DNA from: Verrucomicrobiota bacterium
Lineage (GTDB): Bacteria; Verrucomicrobiota; Verrucomicrobiia; Limisphaerales; SIBE01
Reading direction: 5' to 3'
Assembly (NCBI GenBank): GCA_016871515.1
Contig: VHDE01000033.1
Span: forward strand, 1-52,828
DNA: 52,828 nt
The translations under genes and the position numbers were made by a program. The stretch's first letter is position 1, and each line of letters begins with the position of its first letter. The notes beneath the pieces were generated by a model. That model made no database searches. It saw only the letters and a program-made list of their open reading frames with translations, and was not told where the DNA came from. Positions 19,659 through 29,060 of the stretch are shown piece by piece.

Positions 19659-19917
19659 TTAGGTTTGCGCCTTGGCGCGTTGATTCTGCAAAAACTCGAC
19701 CCGTCGCTGACACTCATTGAGGAACGTCTGCGTGAGTGCAGTCGGCTTTCCGAGCCAGGCGGCGCCGAAATAAGGTGATTCCGAGATAATCTTCCAACTG
19801 AATAATCTGGCTGCTGATGGCCGGCTGTTGAATGCCGTAAGGCATATTACGGACGGCTTCACAGATGCCGCCAAACTTCGCGACGTAGTAAAACAACTCC
19901 AAATGATGGATGTTCAT
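19659..19917 (-). pseudogene. LysR-family regulator remnant, N-terminus fused to C-terminus
   Basis: ATG 19917 begins a clear LysR winged-helix domain (MNIHHLELFYYVAKFGG, GIQQPAISSQIIQLEDYLG, ITLFRR). After about 60 residues the frame loses similarity. A second frame running to 19659 then resembles a LysR C-terminus (AAWLGKPTALTQTFLNECQRR). The whole effector-binding domain is absent. I read this as an internal deletion of roughly 200 codons with a frame change. It cannot act as a normal LysR regulator, although a short DNA-binding peptide could still be made. The gap up to 20228 holds nothing recognisable. Confidence 0.7.
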
Positions 19918-20228
19918 GGGGTCCTTGATCTCACGAGAATGGGCCGAATGTAGCGGTCCACGGGAATGGTCAGCAAGCAATTTGGCGGAGGCGGGAGCAG
20001 GCTTATCTGCGTGCAAAACCCGATTATGCCGCTTGGTTTTGTTCGTTTACCGGCGCAATGGTGCTTTGCCGCCTGTTCTACAACGTTACCTGGCAGGGCA
20101 ATTCACGAATCAGCCGCCCAAGCCCTGAGTTGAGTACCGGTTAGGAAATCAACGGGCGGCTGAACCGTTGGCCAAAGTCCTCGGTCCAAGTTTCGCGAGG
20201 CGCTCCGCAGACATCGCCGATAACAAGT

Positions 20229-21485
20229 TCAGCTTGCGACTTGCGACAGCGCCTGCTCGCGCTCCAGCAAGGTCGGATGCGAATAATAAAATCCGCTGTA
20301 GAGGCGGTGCGGCGTGAGGTTGCTCAAATTCTTTTCGTTTAACTTGCGCAAAGCGCCAATCAAGGACTCGGTTTCGCCCATCGTCGCCGCGGCGTAAGCA
20401 TCGGCTTGATACTCGTATCGGCGGGACCAAAGATTGGCCAGCGGCGCAAACCAAAAGGTGACGCTTCCGCTGAGCAGCGCAAACAGGAGGAGAGCTGGAA
20501 CAACGCTTTCAATCTCGAACCCGAAGGCTTGATAAAACCAGGCTTGTTCGGCCAGCCAGGCAATCGCGAAGAAACCAGCGAACATGCTCGCAGCCGACCA
20601 GAGCAGCATCTTCGGCACGTGCTTTTTCTTGTAATGTCCGATCTCATGCGCGAGGACGGCTTCCAATTCCAACTCGCGCAATTGCTGGATTAACGTGTCG
20701 AAAAGGACAATCTTGCGGAAGCGCCCGAAGCCGGTGAAGAACGCATTCGAATGCCTCGATCGTTTGCTGCCGTCCATGACTTGAATGCTTTGCGCTTGGA
20801 AACCGGTGCGTTGGCCGAGAGCGAGCAACCGTTCACGCAGACTCCCTTCGGGCAATGGTGTGAATTTGTTGAAGAGCGGCAAAATTAGAATTGGCGCGAG
20901 GACCACCATCAGCAATTGAAAGCTTAGCATCGTTCCCCAGGCCCAGAGCCACCAGGCCGCGCCAGTCCATTCCACGAGTTTTAGGATGAGGATCAATAAT
21001 GGATAGCCAAGCACGACGGCGAGAGCGATTCCCTTCATTCGATCGACCCACCAAATCTTCGGCGTTGTCGTGTTAAAACCGAATCGTTCTTCCAGACGAA
21101 ATTGCGCATGCCAATCGAAGGGCCACCCGAGCGCCGCGAGGGCAAAGCCCATGCCAAATAGGAAAGCTGCCATGGCCCAAGCCGACGTTCCCAACGCCTC
21201 GTTGAACAACGTGAAAAGCCACGGCAACACTCCGCTAAACAAGATAATCAGCAACACCACGAAATCGTAAGTATCCTCGACTTGGCTCAACCGGCTTTTG
21301 GCCAGCGTATATCGGACCGATTTCGCATACGCCTCCGGCTGGATCGAGTCTTTAAAGGCGTCGGGGATTATGTTGGCGTGCGCCTGAACGTTTCGCTGAT
21401 TCAGGTGTTCAAGCCAAAGTTGGGCAGCCCATCTGATCAGAAGCGTGGCTGCCGCGAGCAGCGAGAGCGTCGAGCTTAAAGTCAT
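20229..21485 (-). CDS. M48-family membrane metallopeptidase (Ste24/CAAX protease type)
   Basis: Integral membrane zinc protease, 418 aa from ATG 21485 (a GTG at 21503 would add six residues). The zinc motif HEIGH lies in EAVLAHEIGHYKKKHV. A further metal ligand is expected in the downstream YEYQADAYAA stretch. Several hydrophobic helices precede the catalytic part, and an N-terminal Ste24-type region is seen (GFALAALGWPFDWHAQFRLEE, RFGFNTTTPKIWWVDRMKG). The fungal Ste24 homologue cleaves prenylated CAAX proteins; bacterial members probably act in membrane protein quality control. It is transcribed alone. Confidence 0.87.
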   Translation of the reverse strand: MTLSSTLSLLAAATLLIRWAAQLWLEHLNQRNVQAHANIIPDAFKDSIQPEAYAKSVRYTLAKSRLSQVEDTYDFVVLLIILFSGVLPWLFTLFNEALGTSAWAMAAFLFGMGFALAALGWPFDWHAQFRLEERFGFNTTTPKIWWVDRMKGIALAVVLGYPLLILILKLVEWTGAAWWLWAWGTMLSFQLLMVVLAPILILPLFNKFTPLPEGSLRERLLALGQRTGFQAQSIQVMDGSKRSRHSNAFFTGFGRFRKIVLFDTLIQQLRELELEAVLAHEIGHYKKKHVPKMLLWSAASMFAGFFAIAWLAEQAWFYQAFGFEIESVVPALLLFALLSGSVTFWFAPLANLWSRRYEYQADAYAAATMGETESLIGALRKLNEKNLSNLTPHRLYSGFYYSHPTLLEREQALSQVAS

Positions 21486-21602
21486 CGTGGCCAGACTATA
21501 CACGGATCAAAAAAGGTTGCACGCGGAGTCAGGACGAGTCAGGAGGTTGCGTTCGCAAATCGAGCTTGGCCTTCAGCCACAAGCAAAGCATAAACTCCGG
21601 GC

Positions 21603-22904
21603 ATGAATCTTCTCGTTCGGCTGTTCTTGCTCGCAGGACTTATAGTAACGACTGCCAATGGCGATACCGCACGCTTTCAGATCGGCGTTGGCAAACGCGA
21701 TATTACTCCCAAAGAACCTGTGCCGATGTGGGGGTACGGCGCGCGCCACGCCGCACTGTCCGACGGGCAGCTTGATCCGCTTTACGCGACGGCGTTAGTT
21801 ATTCAAGCGGGTACGAGCAAAGTCGCAATCGTTGGACTAGACTTGGGGCGCTCACCCGCGGAACGATCACTGCAAAGGATTCGCCACCGGATCAAGGCGG
21901 AAGCGGGAATCGAGCATTCATTTATCGGTGGTTCACACACACATCATGGGCCGGTGCTCGAGTTGATGGATGAGGAGGGAAAAGGCAAAGGAAAATTCGA
22001 CGCAGCAGTGCGGTACTACAACGAACTCGAACAGGGCATTTCCGACGCGATTATCGAAGCCAATGCACGGCTGACGCCCGCGAGGATGGCGACGGGTTCC
22101 GTGAAGCTCGAGGGATTCAATCGCAATCGCCACACCAAGATTGAACCGAAGCCGGTGGACCGTGATCTAGGCGTTATCCGGTTTGATGATTTATCGGGCA
22201 AACCTCTCGCTCTATTGGTGAACTTTACCGGGCATCCGACAATGATCCCGGCCGCGACGTTGAAGTTTTCGGCCGATTACATCGGTGCGCTCAGAGAAAC
22301 CGTCGAGAAGGAAATGCAGGCAGCGACAATCTTCATGCAAGGGGCCAGCGGCGATCTGTCAGTGAACGCGGGAACCAACCGCGGCCATATCGCATTCGGT
22401 CAGGCCTTGGGACGCGAAGTTGTTAAGCTAGCTTCGGCGCTCACACCGCAAGAAGTAGCGCGCCCATCGCTAACGGTGAAGGAGGACCGCTTCAAATTTG
22501 GGTCGCGAACCGATCTTTCTAATCCAATCGTCCGAGCCGGTTACGCCCTGGCCTTTTTCCCCGAACTGATCTCGAACTTTGCGGACGAATATACTGATGG
22601 CGTGCGCCCGCGTCTCACCGTGGCCTTGCTCAACGGCGAAATCGCACTCGTGGGCGCGTCAGGTGAATTCTTCTGCAACCATTCGCTGAGGCTTAAGGAG
22701 CGGGCGCTCGTCAAACAATTGTTCTTCTTCGGCTACTGTAACGGTTACCATCAGTACTTCCCGACCATTGAAGCCGTGGCAGAAGGAGGCTATGGCGCAG
22801 ACAACGCAGTAGCCCCGGCCGCTGTTGGCGCTGGTGAAGAAATCATGAACAAAGCGCTAGTCTGGATTTATCAAATGCTCGGAAGAATTCCGTTCAGTCA
22901 ATAG
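21603..22904 (+). CDS. neutral/alkaline ceramidase-like exported hydrolase
   Basis: Intact 433-aa member of the ceramidase-like family. A signal peptide is followed by FQIGVGKRDITPKEPVPMWGYG. Metal-ligand motifs are GGSHTHHGPVLEL (~111-117), NFTGHPTMIPA and FMQGASGDLSVNAG. Neutral ceramidases cleave the amide of ceramide; many PVC members may act on other amides. Unlike the broken copy at 16307-18221 it has no LamG tail and keeps the THTH-type motif. It lies upstream of a sugar isomerase-like gene but seems to have its own promoter. Confidence 0.82.
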   Translation: MNLLVRLFLLAGLIVTTANGDTARFQIGVGKRDITPKEPVPMWGYGARHAALSDGQLDPLYATALVIQAGTSKVAIVGLDLGRSPAERSLQRIRHRIKAEAGIEHSFIGGSHTHHGPVLELMDEEGKGKGKFDAAVRYYNELEQGISDAIIEANARLTPARMATGSVKLEGFNRNRHTKIEPKPVDRDLGVIRFDDLSGKPLALLVNFTGHPTMIPAATLKFSADYIGALRETVEKEMQAATIFMQGASGDLSVNAGTNRGHIAFGQALGREVVKLASALTPQEVARPSLTVKEDRFKFGSRTDLSNPIVRAGYALAFFPELISNFADEYTDGVRPRLTVALLNGEIALVGASGEFFCNHSLRLKERALVKQLFFFGYCNGYHQYFPTIEAVAEGGYGADNAVAPAAVGAGEEIMNKALVWIYQMLGRIPFSQ

Positions 22905-23097
22905 ACCGACCAATATGCCTGTGGCCAAAGAAACGCTGACCGCGGTCCATGGATGATTATGGACCCATTCATCAGCGCTTCTCAAAAGATTGACGACGTC
23001 GGTTCATGGGAGATCGGCTGCTCTCACGCCTTTCGGATTTGACGCGACCGCTGCCTTGCGATTTAGTTTTGCTAACCTTTATCAGAAAGAGATTCCT

Positions 23098-23985
23098 ATG
23101 ATTACACCGATTTCCCGTCGTTCTGTGCTGCGTAATTTAGCTGGGACGGCTGCGCTGGCAGGTTTCGCCTCGAACCTTTCGAATCGCCTGCATGCCGCGG
23201 ATGCTGCGGCCGGCGCAAAGTTGAAAGGGAAGATCAATCATTCCGTTTGCAAATGGTGTTACGGCAAAGTTCCGCTCGAAGACTTATGCAAGGCCGGCAA
23301 AGAGATGGGGCTGACTTCCGTTGAGTTGCTTGAACCGGCTGATTTTCCCACCCTCAAGAAATATGACCTGCAATGTGCGATGGTGAGCGGCGTGCCCGGA
23401 GGCATAGCGAATGGACTGAATCGATTGGAAAATCACAACAAAATCTTTGAGTGGTTCGAACATACGGCGCCCATCGTCGCGAATTCAGGCAACAGGAATA
23501 TCATTTGCTTTTCGGGCAATCGTCGCGGCCAAGATGATGAGAAGGGTCTCGAAAACTGCGCCATTGGCTTAAAGCGCCTTGTGCCCGTGGCCGAAAAAAA
23601 CAAAGTGATCCTCGTCATGGAACTTTTGAACAGCAAGGTTGATCACAAAGATTATCAGTGCGATCGGACATTCTGGGGAGTCGAGCTTTGCAAGCGGGTG
23701 GGTTCCGAGCATTTCAAATTGCTGTACGACATTTATCACATGCAAATCATGGAGGGTGACATGATTCGGACGATCAAGGCCGCTGCTCCTTGCATCGCGC
23801 ATTATCACACGGGCGGTGTCCCAGGCCGCGGCGAAATTGACGACACGCAGGAGATTTTCTATCCGGCCGTGATGAATGCAATCGTCGAGACGGGTTTCAA
23901 GGGACACGTCGCCCAGGAATTTGTGCCGAAACGACCGGACGTGATTGGCTCGTTAAAGCAAGCCGTGCAAATCTGCGACGTATAG
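23098..23985 (+). CDS. hydroxypyruvate isomerase/sugar epimerase-like TIM-barrel protein with Tat signal
   Basis: Exported member of the xylose isomerase-like TIM-barrel family, 295 aa. The frame is open from 22990, but ATG 23098 directly precedes a twin-arginine signal (SRRSVLRNLAGTAALAGF) and follows AGAAAGAGA, so it is preferred. Conserved acidic and histidine residues sit in VMELLNSKVDHKDYQ, LLYDIYHMQIMEGD, HYHTGGVPGRGEIDDTQE and VAQEFVPKRPD, matching the metal site of hydroxypyruvate isomerases. It probably works with the nearby Gfo/Idh/MocA and DUF1080 proteins on periplasmic sugar derivatives. The substrate is uncertain. Confidence 0.85.
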   Translation: MITPISRRSVLRNLAGTAALAGFASNLSNRLHAADAAAGAKLKGKINHSVCKWCYGKVPLEDLCKAGKEMGLTSVELLEPADFPTLKKYDLQCAMVSGVPGGIANGLNRLENHNKIFEWFEHTAPIVANSGNRNIICFSGNRRGQDDEKGLENCAIGLKRLVPVAEKNKVILVMELLNSKVDHKDYQCDRTFWGVELCKRVGSEHFKLLYDIYHMQIMEGDMIRTIKAAAPCIAHYHTGGVPGRGEIDDTQEIFYPAVMNAIVETGFKGHVAQEFVPKRPDVIGSLKQAVQICDV

Positions 23986-24191
23986 GCCGCAGATTTGCGA
24001 GGATGTGTGCTGTGGCGCCAGCGGAGCGGGAGCAATGACGAATTACGAAATCCGAATGACTAAAGAATCACCAATGACGAATCTCGAATGAACCGCCGCA
24101 TCGGCGGCCAAGGTTAGGTTATTGGTCATTTAGGAATTCGTCATTCTTTCGTCATTGGTCCTTCGGCGTTCGGCATTCATCCCCATTCACT
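23986..24191. repeat. AATGACGAAT-type dispersed repeat
   Basis: Stretches such as CAATGACGAATCTCGAATGA and ATTCGTCATTCTTTCGTCATTGGT in opposite orientation form an imperfect inverted repeat between two convergent genes. No coding potential is seen. Confidence 0.55.
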
Positions 24192-24926
24192 TCACCGGAC
24201 GGGGCTAGGGATTTTGAAGAACTCCGCTTTCTTCGCTTCGACGGAGGGACCCCAAATGCGGACATTATCGATCTTTCCAGTATCGTCGAAGGAACCGAAA
24301 CCGATGTAGCCCGTGGGAAAGGTTTTGTCTTCGGCCAGCATGATCGGCTTGGTCATGTCGTCAAAGAACACTTTGATCGATCCTTCCTTTCGTTCGAGCC
24401 GGACCTTGTGCCAGACGTTTAAGCCCCAGTTCACTCCTTTGGTCGTTTCTTTGGCGATGTTGGTGCGCGGTTTGTCATTTACGATAAATACATTGTGCGC
24501 GTTGGGGTCGGCAGCTGTGGCGATGTGAACGTAATAGAACTTGGACGGATCCCGGACTCCAAAGAAGAGGCACATGTCGCGATGGCCATATTCTTTCCCG
24601 GTTTGAATGAGGTCCGCTTCGAGCGCGAAGTCGCCGAAGATTTTGTCATTGATCAGCGCAATGTTGACCGGCGACCGGACGGCGGGCTTGTAATCGCTTT
24701 GCTTGGCGAGTTCGAGCGCGCCACCTTTTTCTTCCTTCGCCAATTTCCACGCCTGCGGATCCGTCATGACAAAACTCTTCAAGACCGAATCGTTGTCGAA
24801 GCTCTCGGAGAGCAGAAGTTTGTAACCCTCTGGAAGATTCGCCGGCTTGTCTGCGGCGGCAATCGGAGAAGTGAATGTGATCGACAGAATCGATCCGAGG
24901 CCCAATGCGTAAAGTTTTTGATCCAT
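24192..24926 (-). CDS. DUF1080 (3-keto-disaccharide hydrolase/LamG-like) protein
   Basis: Exported beta-sandwich protein, 244 aa from ATG 24926 (frame open to 24962). After a signal peptide ending near SPIAAADKP comes the DUF1080 fold: LLLSESFDNDSVLKSF, DFALEADLIQTGKEYGHRD, FFGVRDPSKFYYVHIA, NVWHKVRLERKEGSIKVFFD and TGYIGFGSFDDTGKIDNVRIWG. Some family members cleave 3-keto-glycosides; others may only bind carbohydrate. It lies upstream of no gene on its strand but next to an oxidoreductase of the type that makes keto-sugars. Confidence 0.8.
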   Translation of the reverse strand: MDQKLYALGLGSILSITFTSPIAAADKPANLPEGYKLLLSESFDNDSVLKSFVMTDPQAWKLAKEEKGGALELAKQSDYKPAVRSPVNIALINDKIFGDFALEADLIQTGKEYGHRDMCLFFGVRDPSKFYYVHIATAADPNAHNVFIVNDKPRTNIAKETTKGVNWGLNVWHKVRLERKEGSIKVFFDDMTKPIMLAEDKTFPTGYIGFGSFDDTGKIDNVRIWGPSVEAKKAEFFKIPSPVR

Positions 24927-25033
24927 AGTAAGGATACGAAGGCAATCGAGTGCGTATCCCAATTGCCAAAGCGAAAACTAACAACTGCGTTGGAGAGCGG
25001 ACACGACAGTCCACGCTCCATTACAGATCAGTC

Positions 25034-26545
25034 TCAGACCTTTTCCGGCACAACGTAAGGGCGCCGATAATGGCGCGTGAGCAAGGCATCGCCTTCGCGG
25101 CTATTCGTGAACCGCTCCGCCTTGGGATCCATCGTTAGGAAATCTCCGAAGGTCAACTTGGTTTGATCGAGATCGACACCGTTTGCAGCGAGGTGCTCAA
25201 CCATTCGGTCGAAAGTTTCCAAAGCGGCACTATTGGCTTGCAGTCTCTCCCGAGCTTCTCCGCCGGACCTTTTAATCCCGAGCCGATAGGAAACATTCCC
25301 CGTATGACAGAGTGCGCTGGAGAGGTGGCCCTCGAGAATATCCGCGTTGAGGTCGGTGTGCTTCCGCGTCCGGCAAGCATGAATAAAATTCTCGTAATGC
25401 CGATCGGCCGAATCCTTCCAGCTCTTGATTTCCTTTCCGTCTTTGTCGAACGCAATGACGCTCGAGTAACTTGGATTGATCACGTAACCGCCCTCGCAAT
25501 GGATGACGACCGCGACGCTGGCGCGCGTTTCTTTGCCATCGTTGCCCTTCCAAACACCGGCCACAGGATGCCGGAAACTGTCCATATTGCGTGATCCATA
25601 CTTTTCCGGCAAACCGCGCACTTCGAAAATCAACGGCGCTTTGGCGTAGTCATGGAAAACAAACTGCGTGTTCGGCGTCTCGGCGTCATCCTCGTACCCG
25701 AGACGTCCACCGACGCTGAAGACTCGCGGCGACAATTCCGATTCGCCGAGGAACCAGCGGGCGCGGTCCATTTCGTGAATGCCTTGGTTGCCTAAGTCAC
25801 CGCAACCGTAGGCCCAGAACCAATGCCAGTCGTAGTGGATGGGTCCGAACCGAGGGTTGTTGCGGCGCGGCAACTCGAGCGGAGCGGGACCACACCAAAG
25901 ATCATAGTTGATATGATCCGGCACCGCCTGCGCGCCTTCGGTCTTGCCGATGCTTCCGCGTGGTTTGTAACAGAGGCCTCGCGCGATCAGGATGCGGCCG
26001 AGATTTCCGGCGCGAACCCATTCGACAGCTTCCTTGATCGCATTACTGGATCGGCTCTGGGTGCCTGTTTGGACGATCTTGTTGTATTTGCGGGCGGCGA
26101 GAACCATCTGCCGCCCTTCCCAAACATTGTGGGAAACCGGCTTCTCGACATAAACATCCTTGCCGGCTTGCACTGCCCAAATTGTGGCCAACGAGTGCCA
26201 ATGATTCGGCGTTGCGACTGTGATGGCATCGATATCCTTCCGGTCCAAAACTCTGCGAATATCAACATAGCCATCCACGACTTCGCCGCGCTTGTTAAAG
26301 GATTCGACGCCGTTGCCGAGGACTTTTTGATCCACATCGCAAAGGGCTACCATCTTCACCCGTTTCTCTTTAAGCGCGAGCATACCCTTAATGTGATCGC
26401 CACCTCGGCCGCCGAAGCCAACTGTTGCGACTCGGATCGTCTCGCTCGCGCCTTGAACTTGAGACCAAGAGCGGGCTGAAAAACTAACTGTGGCGGCGCC
26501 CAGGAGGGAACTTTTCAGGAAACTGCGGCGATTAATCTGTTTCAT
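25034..26545 (-). CDS. Gfo/Idh/MocA-family oxidoreductase with Tat signal
   Basis: NAD(P)-dependent sugar oxidoreductase, 503 aa, carrying the Tat signal NRRSFLKSSLLGAATVSF. A Rossmann motif GFGGRGGDHI is followed by ALCDVDQKVL, TVATPNHWHSLATIWAVQAG and the active-site Lys in YVEKPVSHN. The C-terminal half shows the usual family region (GCGDLGNQGIHEMDRARWFLG, HYENFIHACRTRKHTDLNADILEGHLSSALCH). Such exported members probably oxidise sugars at the 3-position in the periplasm. The DUF6807 gene starts upstream on the same strand with a 75-bp gap, suggesting an operon. Confidence 0.9.
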   Translation of the reverse strand: MKQINRRSFLKSSLLGAATVSFSARSWSQVQGASETIRVATVGFGGRGGDHIKGMLALKEKRVKMVALCDVDQKVLGNGVESFNKRGEVVDGYVDIRRVLDRKDIDAITVATPNHWHSLATIWAVQAGKDVYVEKPVSHNVWEGRQMVLAARKYNKIVQTGTQSRSSNAIKEAVEWVRAGNLGRILIARGLCYKPRGSIGKTEGAQAVPDHINYDLWCGPAPLELPRRNNPRFGPIHYDWHWFWAYGCGDLGNQGIHEMDRARWFLGESELSPRVFSVGGRLGYEDDAETPNTQFVFHDYAKAPLIFEVRGLPEKYGSRNMDSFRHPVAGVWKGNDGKETRASVAVVIHCEGGYVINPSYSSVIAFDKDGKEIKSWKDSADRHYENFIHACRTRKHTDLNADILEGHLSSALCHTGNVSYRLGIKRSGGEARERLQANSAALETFDRMVEHLAANGVDLDQTKLTFGDFLTMDPKAERFTNSREGDALLTRHYRRPYVVPEKV

Positions 26546-26620
26546 TGTTCTAACGTGGTTGGTGTTTGGTTGATTGAATGGACGTAAGTTAGCGGTTGGT
26601 TATTTGATCTTTCGTTCGAA

Positions 26621-27586
26621 TCAGTGGGACCGAACGTAATCCTCATAGCGGTCAGCGATCTTCCCTTGCTTCTCGTCGCCCTCGTGAAAATAGAAACGGT
26701 AGCGGAACGTCGCGCTCTGCCCGGCTGGAAGAACCCAATTCCCCTTCGTTTTGTCAGCCAGCTTTTCGAAATCGTGAATTCCAAACGGGTTCGCAGCAAA
26801 GAGTCCGTAGTCGCGCACGTGCCACCAGGTCGGATGCCGGGGATTCTGCGGGTGATCAAACATCGCGACTCCAACGGTTTTGCCCTCGACTGGGCCATAG
26901 TAGTCGCACCATTTAGCGCGCTTGCCCCACGTCTCGCCATCGCGGACTCCTTCACTATTGACGATGTGGCCCTTGCCGACTTTGCCTTTGACGCGCATCG
27001 TTTCCGCCACGCGAATGGCCATTGTGCCCTCTTTCGTATCACCGAAAGTCACTGGGCCGTTGGAAGCATGGATCGTGATTTCGAAGTCCAGGATACGCCC
27101 TTGCGAGTCGCCCGTGATTCGAAACGTGCGTTCGTCTGTGCAAACGACAGTCCCATCCAGTGCGACGAGTTTGTTGAGCGTCTTAATCGATCCCGTTTTG
27201 CCTCCAGATTTGATGTCGATGATTTTCTCGTGAACGGTCTTTCCAGAATTCTTGCCTTCAGCCCAGAAGTCGTGGCCGTTCACGTCGCCGTGTGTGTACC
27301 AAAGGCCTTTGTGATGAACATGGTCCTTGTCTTCGTCGGGCACTTCCTTCATCGGATAGTTCCGGGTCATCGAGGCGCCGCTCGGACCGTAGATCGGGTA
27401 AAAGAATGGCCGCGTGACATTTGCGTAGTTGTAGTCGGTGAAATGCTGGCCATTGATTTCAATGCGCAACTTTCCATCCTGTTGAGTGATCTTTGCGGAA
27501 CCTTCACGTTCCGCCGCTAACGGCGCATCCGCGAGCAGAATGGAGATGGAGACGCACCAGAAACGGAAAAGAAATTTCGGGATCAT
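26621..27586 (-). CDS. PmoA-family/DUF6807 exported protein
   Basis: 321-aa exported protein with a signal peptide ending near DAPLAAERE. It matches the DUF6807 ('PmoA family') pattern: PFFYPIYGPSGASMTRNYP, HVHHKGLWYTHGDVNGHDFWAEG and WCDYYGPVEGKTVGVAMFDHPQNPRHPTWWHVRDYGLFAANPFG. The name PmoA here is historical, and no methane oxidation is implied. In Verrucomicrobia and Planctomycetes the family is found with Gfo/Idh/MocA and sugar isomerase genes, as here. Its function is unknown; a carbohydrate-linked role is inferred from context. Confidence 0.82.
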   Translation of the reverse strand: MIPKFLFRFWCVSISILLADAPLAAEREGSAKITQQDGKLRIEINGQHFTDYNYANVTRPFFYPIYGPSGASMTRNYPMKEVPDEDKDHVHHKGLWYTHGDVNGHDFWAEGKNSGKTVHEKIIDIKSGGKTGSIKTLNKLVALDGTVVCTDERTFRITGDSQGRILDFEITIHASNGPVTFGDTKEGTMAIRVAETMRVKGKVGKGHIVNSEGVRDGETWGKRAKWCDYYGPVEGKTVGVAMFDHPQNPRHPTWWHVRDYGLFAANPFGIHDFEKLADKTKGNWVLPAGQSATFRYRFYFHEGDEKQGKIADRYEDYVRSH

Positions 27587-27644
27587 GAAATGATGTTAAG
27601 GTGCAAAATAAATACCGGTCAATGGAAAATCTGCTTTTGGCTTT

Positions 27645-27794
27645 CGTAGCGGCAGTGCATCTTGCCTGCCGTAGAGCTGGGCATCCTGCCCAGCGGAACA
27701 TGGGAACAAACTGAACACAAACACCAAGTTTCAAGTCGGGCTCCGGGCGGCAAGATGGCGCCCTTTACGGCAGGCAAGATGCGCTGCCGCTACG
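27645..27794. repeat. inverted repeat with 29-bp arms next to the dus stop
   Basis: Arms 27645-27673 (begins CGTAGCGGCAGTGCATC) and 27766-27794 match as inverted repeats with one mismatch. Shorter stems such as GCTGGGCATCCTGCCCAGC lie inside. It ends 6 bp before the stop of the tRNA-dihydrouridine synthase gene and could fold as its terminator, or be a MITE-like unit. Confidence 0.7.
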
Positions 27795-27799
27795 GCAAC

Positions 27800-28888
27800 C
27801 TAGAGATGTTCGCCTGCGAGCACGTCTGTTTCCTTCAGTGCAATTGGGAATGGCTCCAATGGTACCGGCCGATCGTGATTCAGAAACGCCTCGCAAACTC
27901 GGAAGAAATCGCTTTCGGTCGTCACACGCCGGATTTGGTGCAGGAACTGACCGGTCGGTTCCACGCCGAGCCCGATGAAGTTCATGTATTTCTTCATTTT
28001 TTGCACGTGCGAGGTCTCCCGAAAATCCGGCAACCGGACCGCATCGAACAGCGCGCGGATGTATTTCAGCACATCGTGACCGTTTGGCACAAACAAAGTC
28101 TCGCCTGGCTGTTGTTGACGGATCTGATGGAACAACCATGGATTTCGGATTGCTCCACGACCGATCATCAAGCCTCGAGCGCCAGTGATGTCGAGAACCT
28201 CGCGCGCTTTGTCGGCTGAGTACACATTGCCGTTGGCCAAAACCGGGCAGGGGACCACCTCCACCGCTCGGGCGATCAAGTCATAGTGAACCTCGCTTCG
28301 ATACATCTCGTGAACCGTCCGGCCATGGACTGTTAGAAGATCGAGCGAGTGTTTGGCAAAGATCGGAAGCAGTTCATCGAAGACATCCGGCGAATTGAAA
28401 CCAAGCCGCGTTTTGACGGTGAACTTGATCGAGATGGCGTCGCGCAGTGCGCCCAGGATTGAATCGACGCGACTCGGTTCTCGCAGTAGCCCCCCACCCG
28501 CGCACTTGCGATAAACGACGGGCGCCGGACAACCGAGGTTCAGATCGATCGCCGCGATCGGATATTGCTCCAGTTCGCGAGCAGTGCGAACAAGCGACGG
28601 AATGTCGTTGCCGATCATCTGCGCGATGGCTGGCTTCCCGGTTGGATTTTCGGTTATCGACTTAAGGATGGTCTTATCGAGATTCGAAGTGGCGTGGACC
28701 CGAAAGTATTCCGTGTAACAGAGGTCCGCACCGCCGTACGCCGTCATCAACCGCCAGAACGGCAGATCAGTAACATCTTGCATTGGCGCCAATGCCAAAA
28801 TTGGCGCGGAGCCTGCCAGCATTTTCTCGAATTGAACAACGTCGGTCATGAACAAAGTTTGGGTCGTATCGTCAGGGAAAATCCCCAA
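27800..28888 (-). CDS. tRNA-dihydrouridine synthase
   Basis: FMN-dependent enzyme reducing uridine to dihydrouridine in tRNA D-loops, 362 aa, full length. Family signs are LALAPMQDVTDLPFWRL, CYTEYFRVHA, the DLNLGCPAPVVYRK stretch with the catalytic Cys, FTVKTRLGFNSPD, LLTVHGRTVHEMYRSEVHYD, VLANGNVYSADKA and GLMIGRGAIRNPWLFHQI. Start 28888 is uncertain; ATG 28849 is also possible, and neither has a strong Shine-Dalgarno. It diverges from the GMC oxidoreductase across a region with a long perfect palindrome. Which Dus subfamily it belongs to was not determined. Confidence 0.9.
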   Translation of the reverse strand: MGIFPDDTTQTLFMTDVVQFEKMLAGSAPILALAPMQDVTDLPFWRLMTAYGGADLCYTEYFRVHATSNLDKTILKSITENPTGKPAIAQMIGNDIPSLVRTARELEQYPIAAIDLNLGCPAPVVYRKCAGGGLLREPSRVDSILGALRDAISIKFTVKTRLGFNSPDVFDELLPIFAKHSLDLLTVHGRTVHEMYRSEVHYDLIARAVEVVPCPVLANGNVYSADKAREVLDITGARGLMIGRGAIRNPWLFHQIRQQQPGETLFVPNGHDVLKYIRALFDAVRLPDFRETSHVQKMKKYMNFIGLGVEPTGQFLHQIRRVTTESDFFRVCEAFLNHDRPVPLEPFPIALKETDVLAGEHL

Positions 28889-28923
28889 AATTCAACAGAG
28901 AATCTGAATGGCCCCTCTTGGCG

Positions 28924-28981
28924 CTTGGAGCCTGTGCAACCTTTTGTCTCATATGAGACAAAAGGTTGCACAGGCTCCAAG
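28924..28981. repeat. 58-bp perfect loopless palindrome
   Basis: The right 29 bases are the exact reverse complement of the left 29, centred on CATATG. The left arm begins CTTGGAGCCTGTGCAACC and continues TTTTGTCTCAT. It lies between the divergent tRNA-dihydrouridine synthase and GMC oxidoreductase genes. Confidence 0.95.
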
Positions 28982-29060
28982 GCGAGCGGGCGGGGCGTGC
29001 CGTGTTCGCAAAATCGCTGGACGCCCATCCTCGGAATGACACTCTTCGCGAACGCGAACA

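Noticed and set aside
22990..23097. Longer N-terminus for the isomerase-like protein
   Set aside because: The Tat signal begins at ATG 23098, and the upstream part crosses a repeat edge at 23001.
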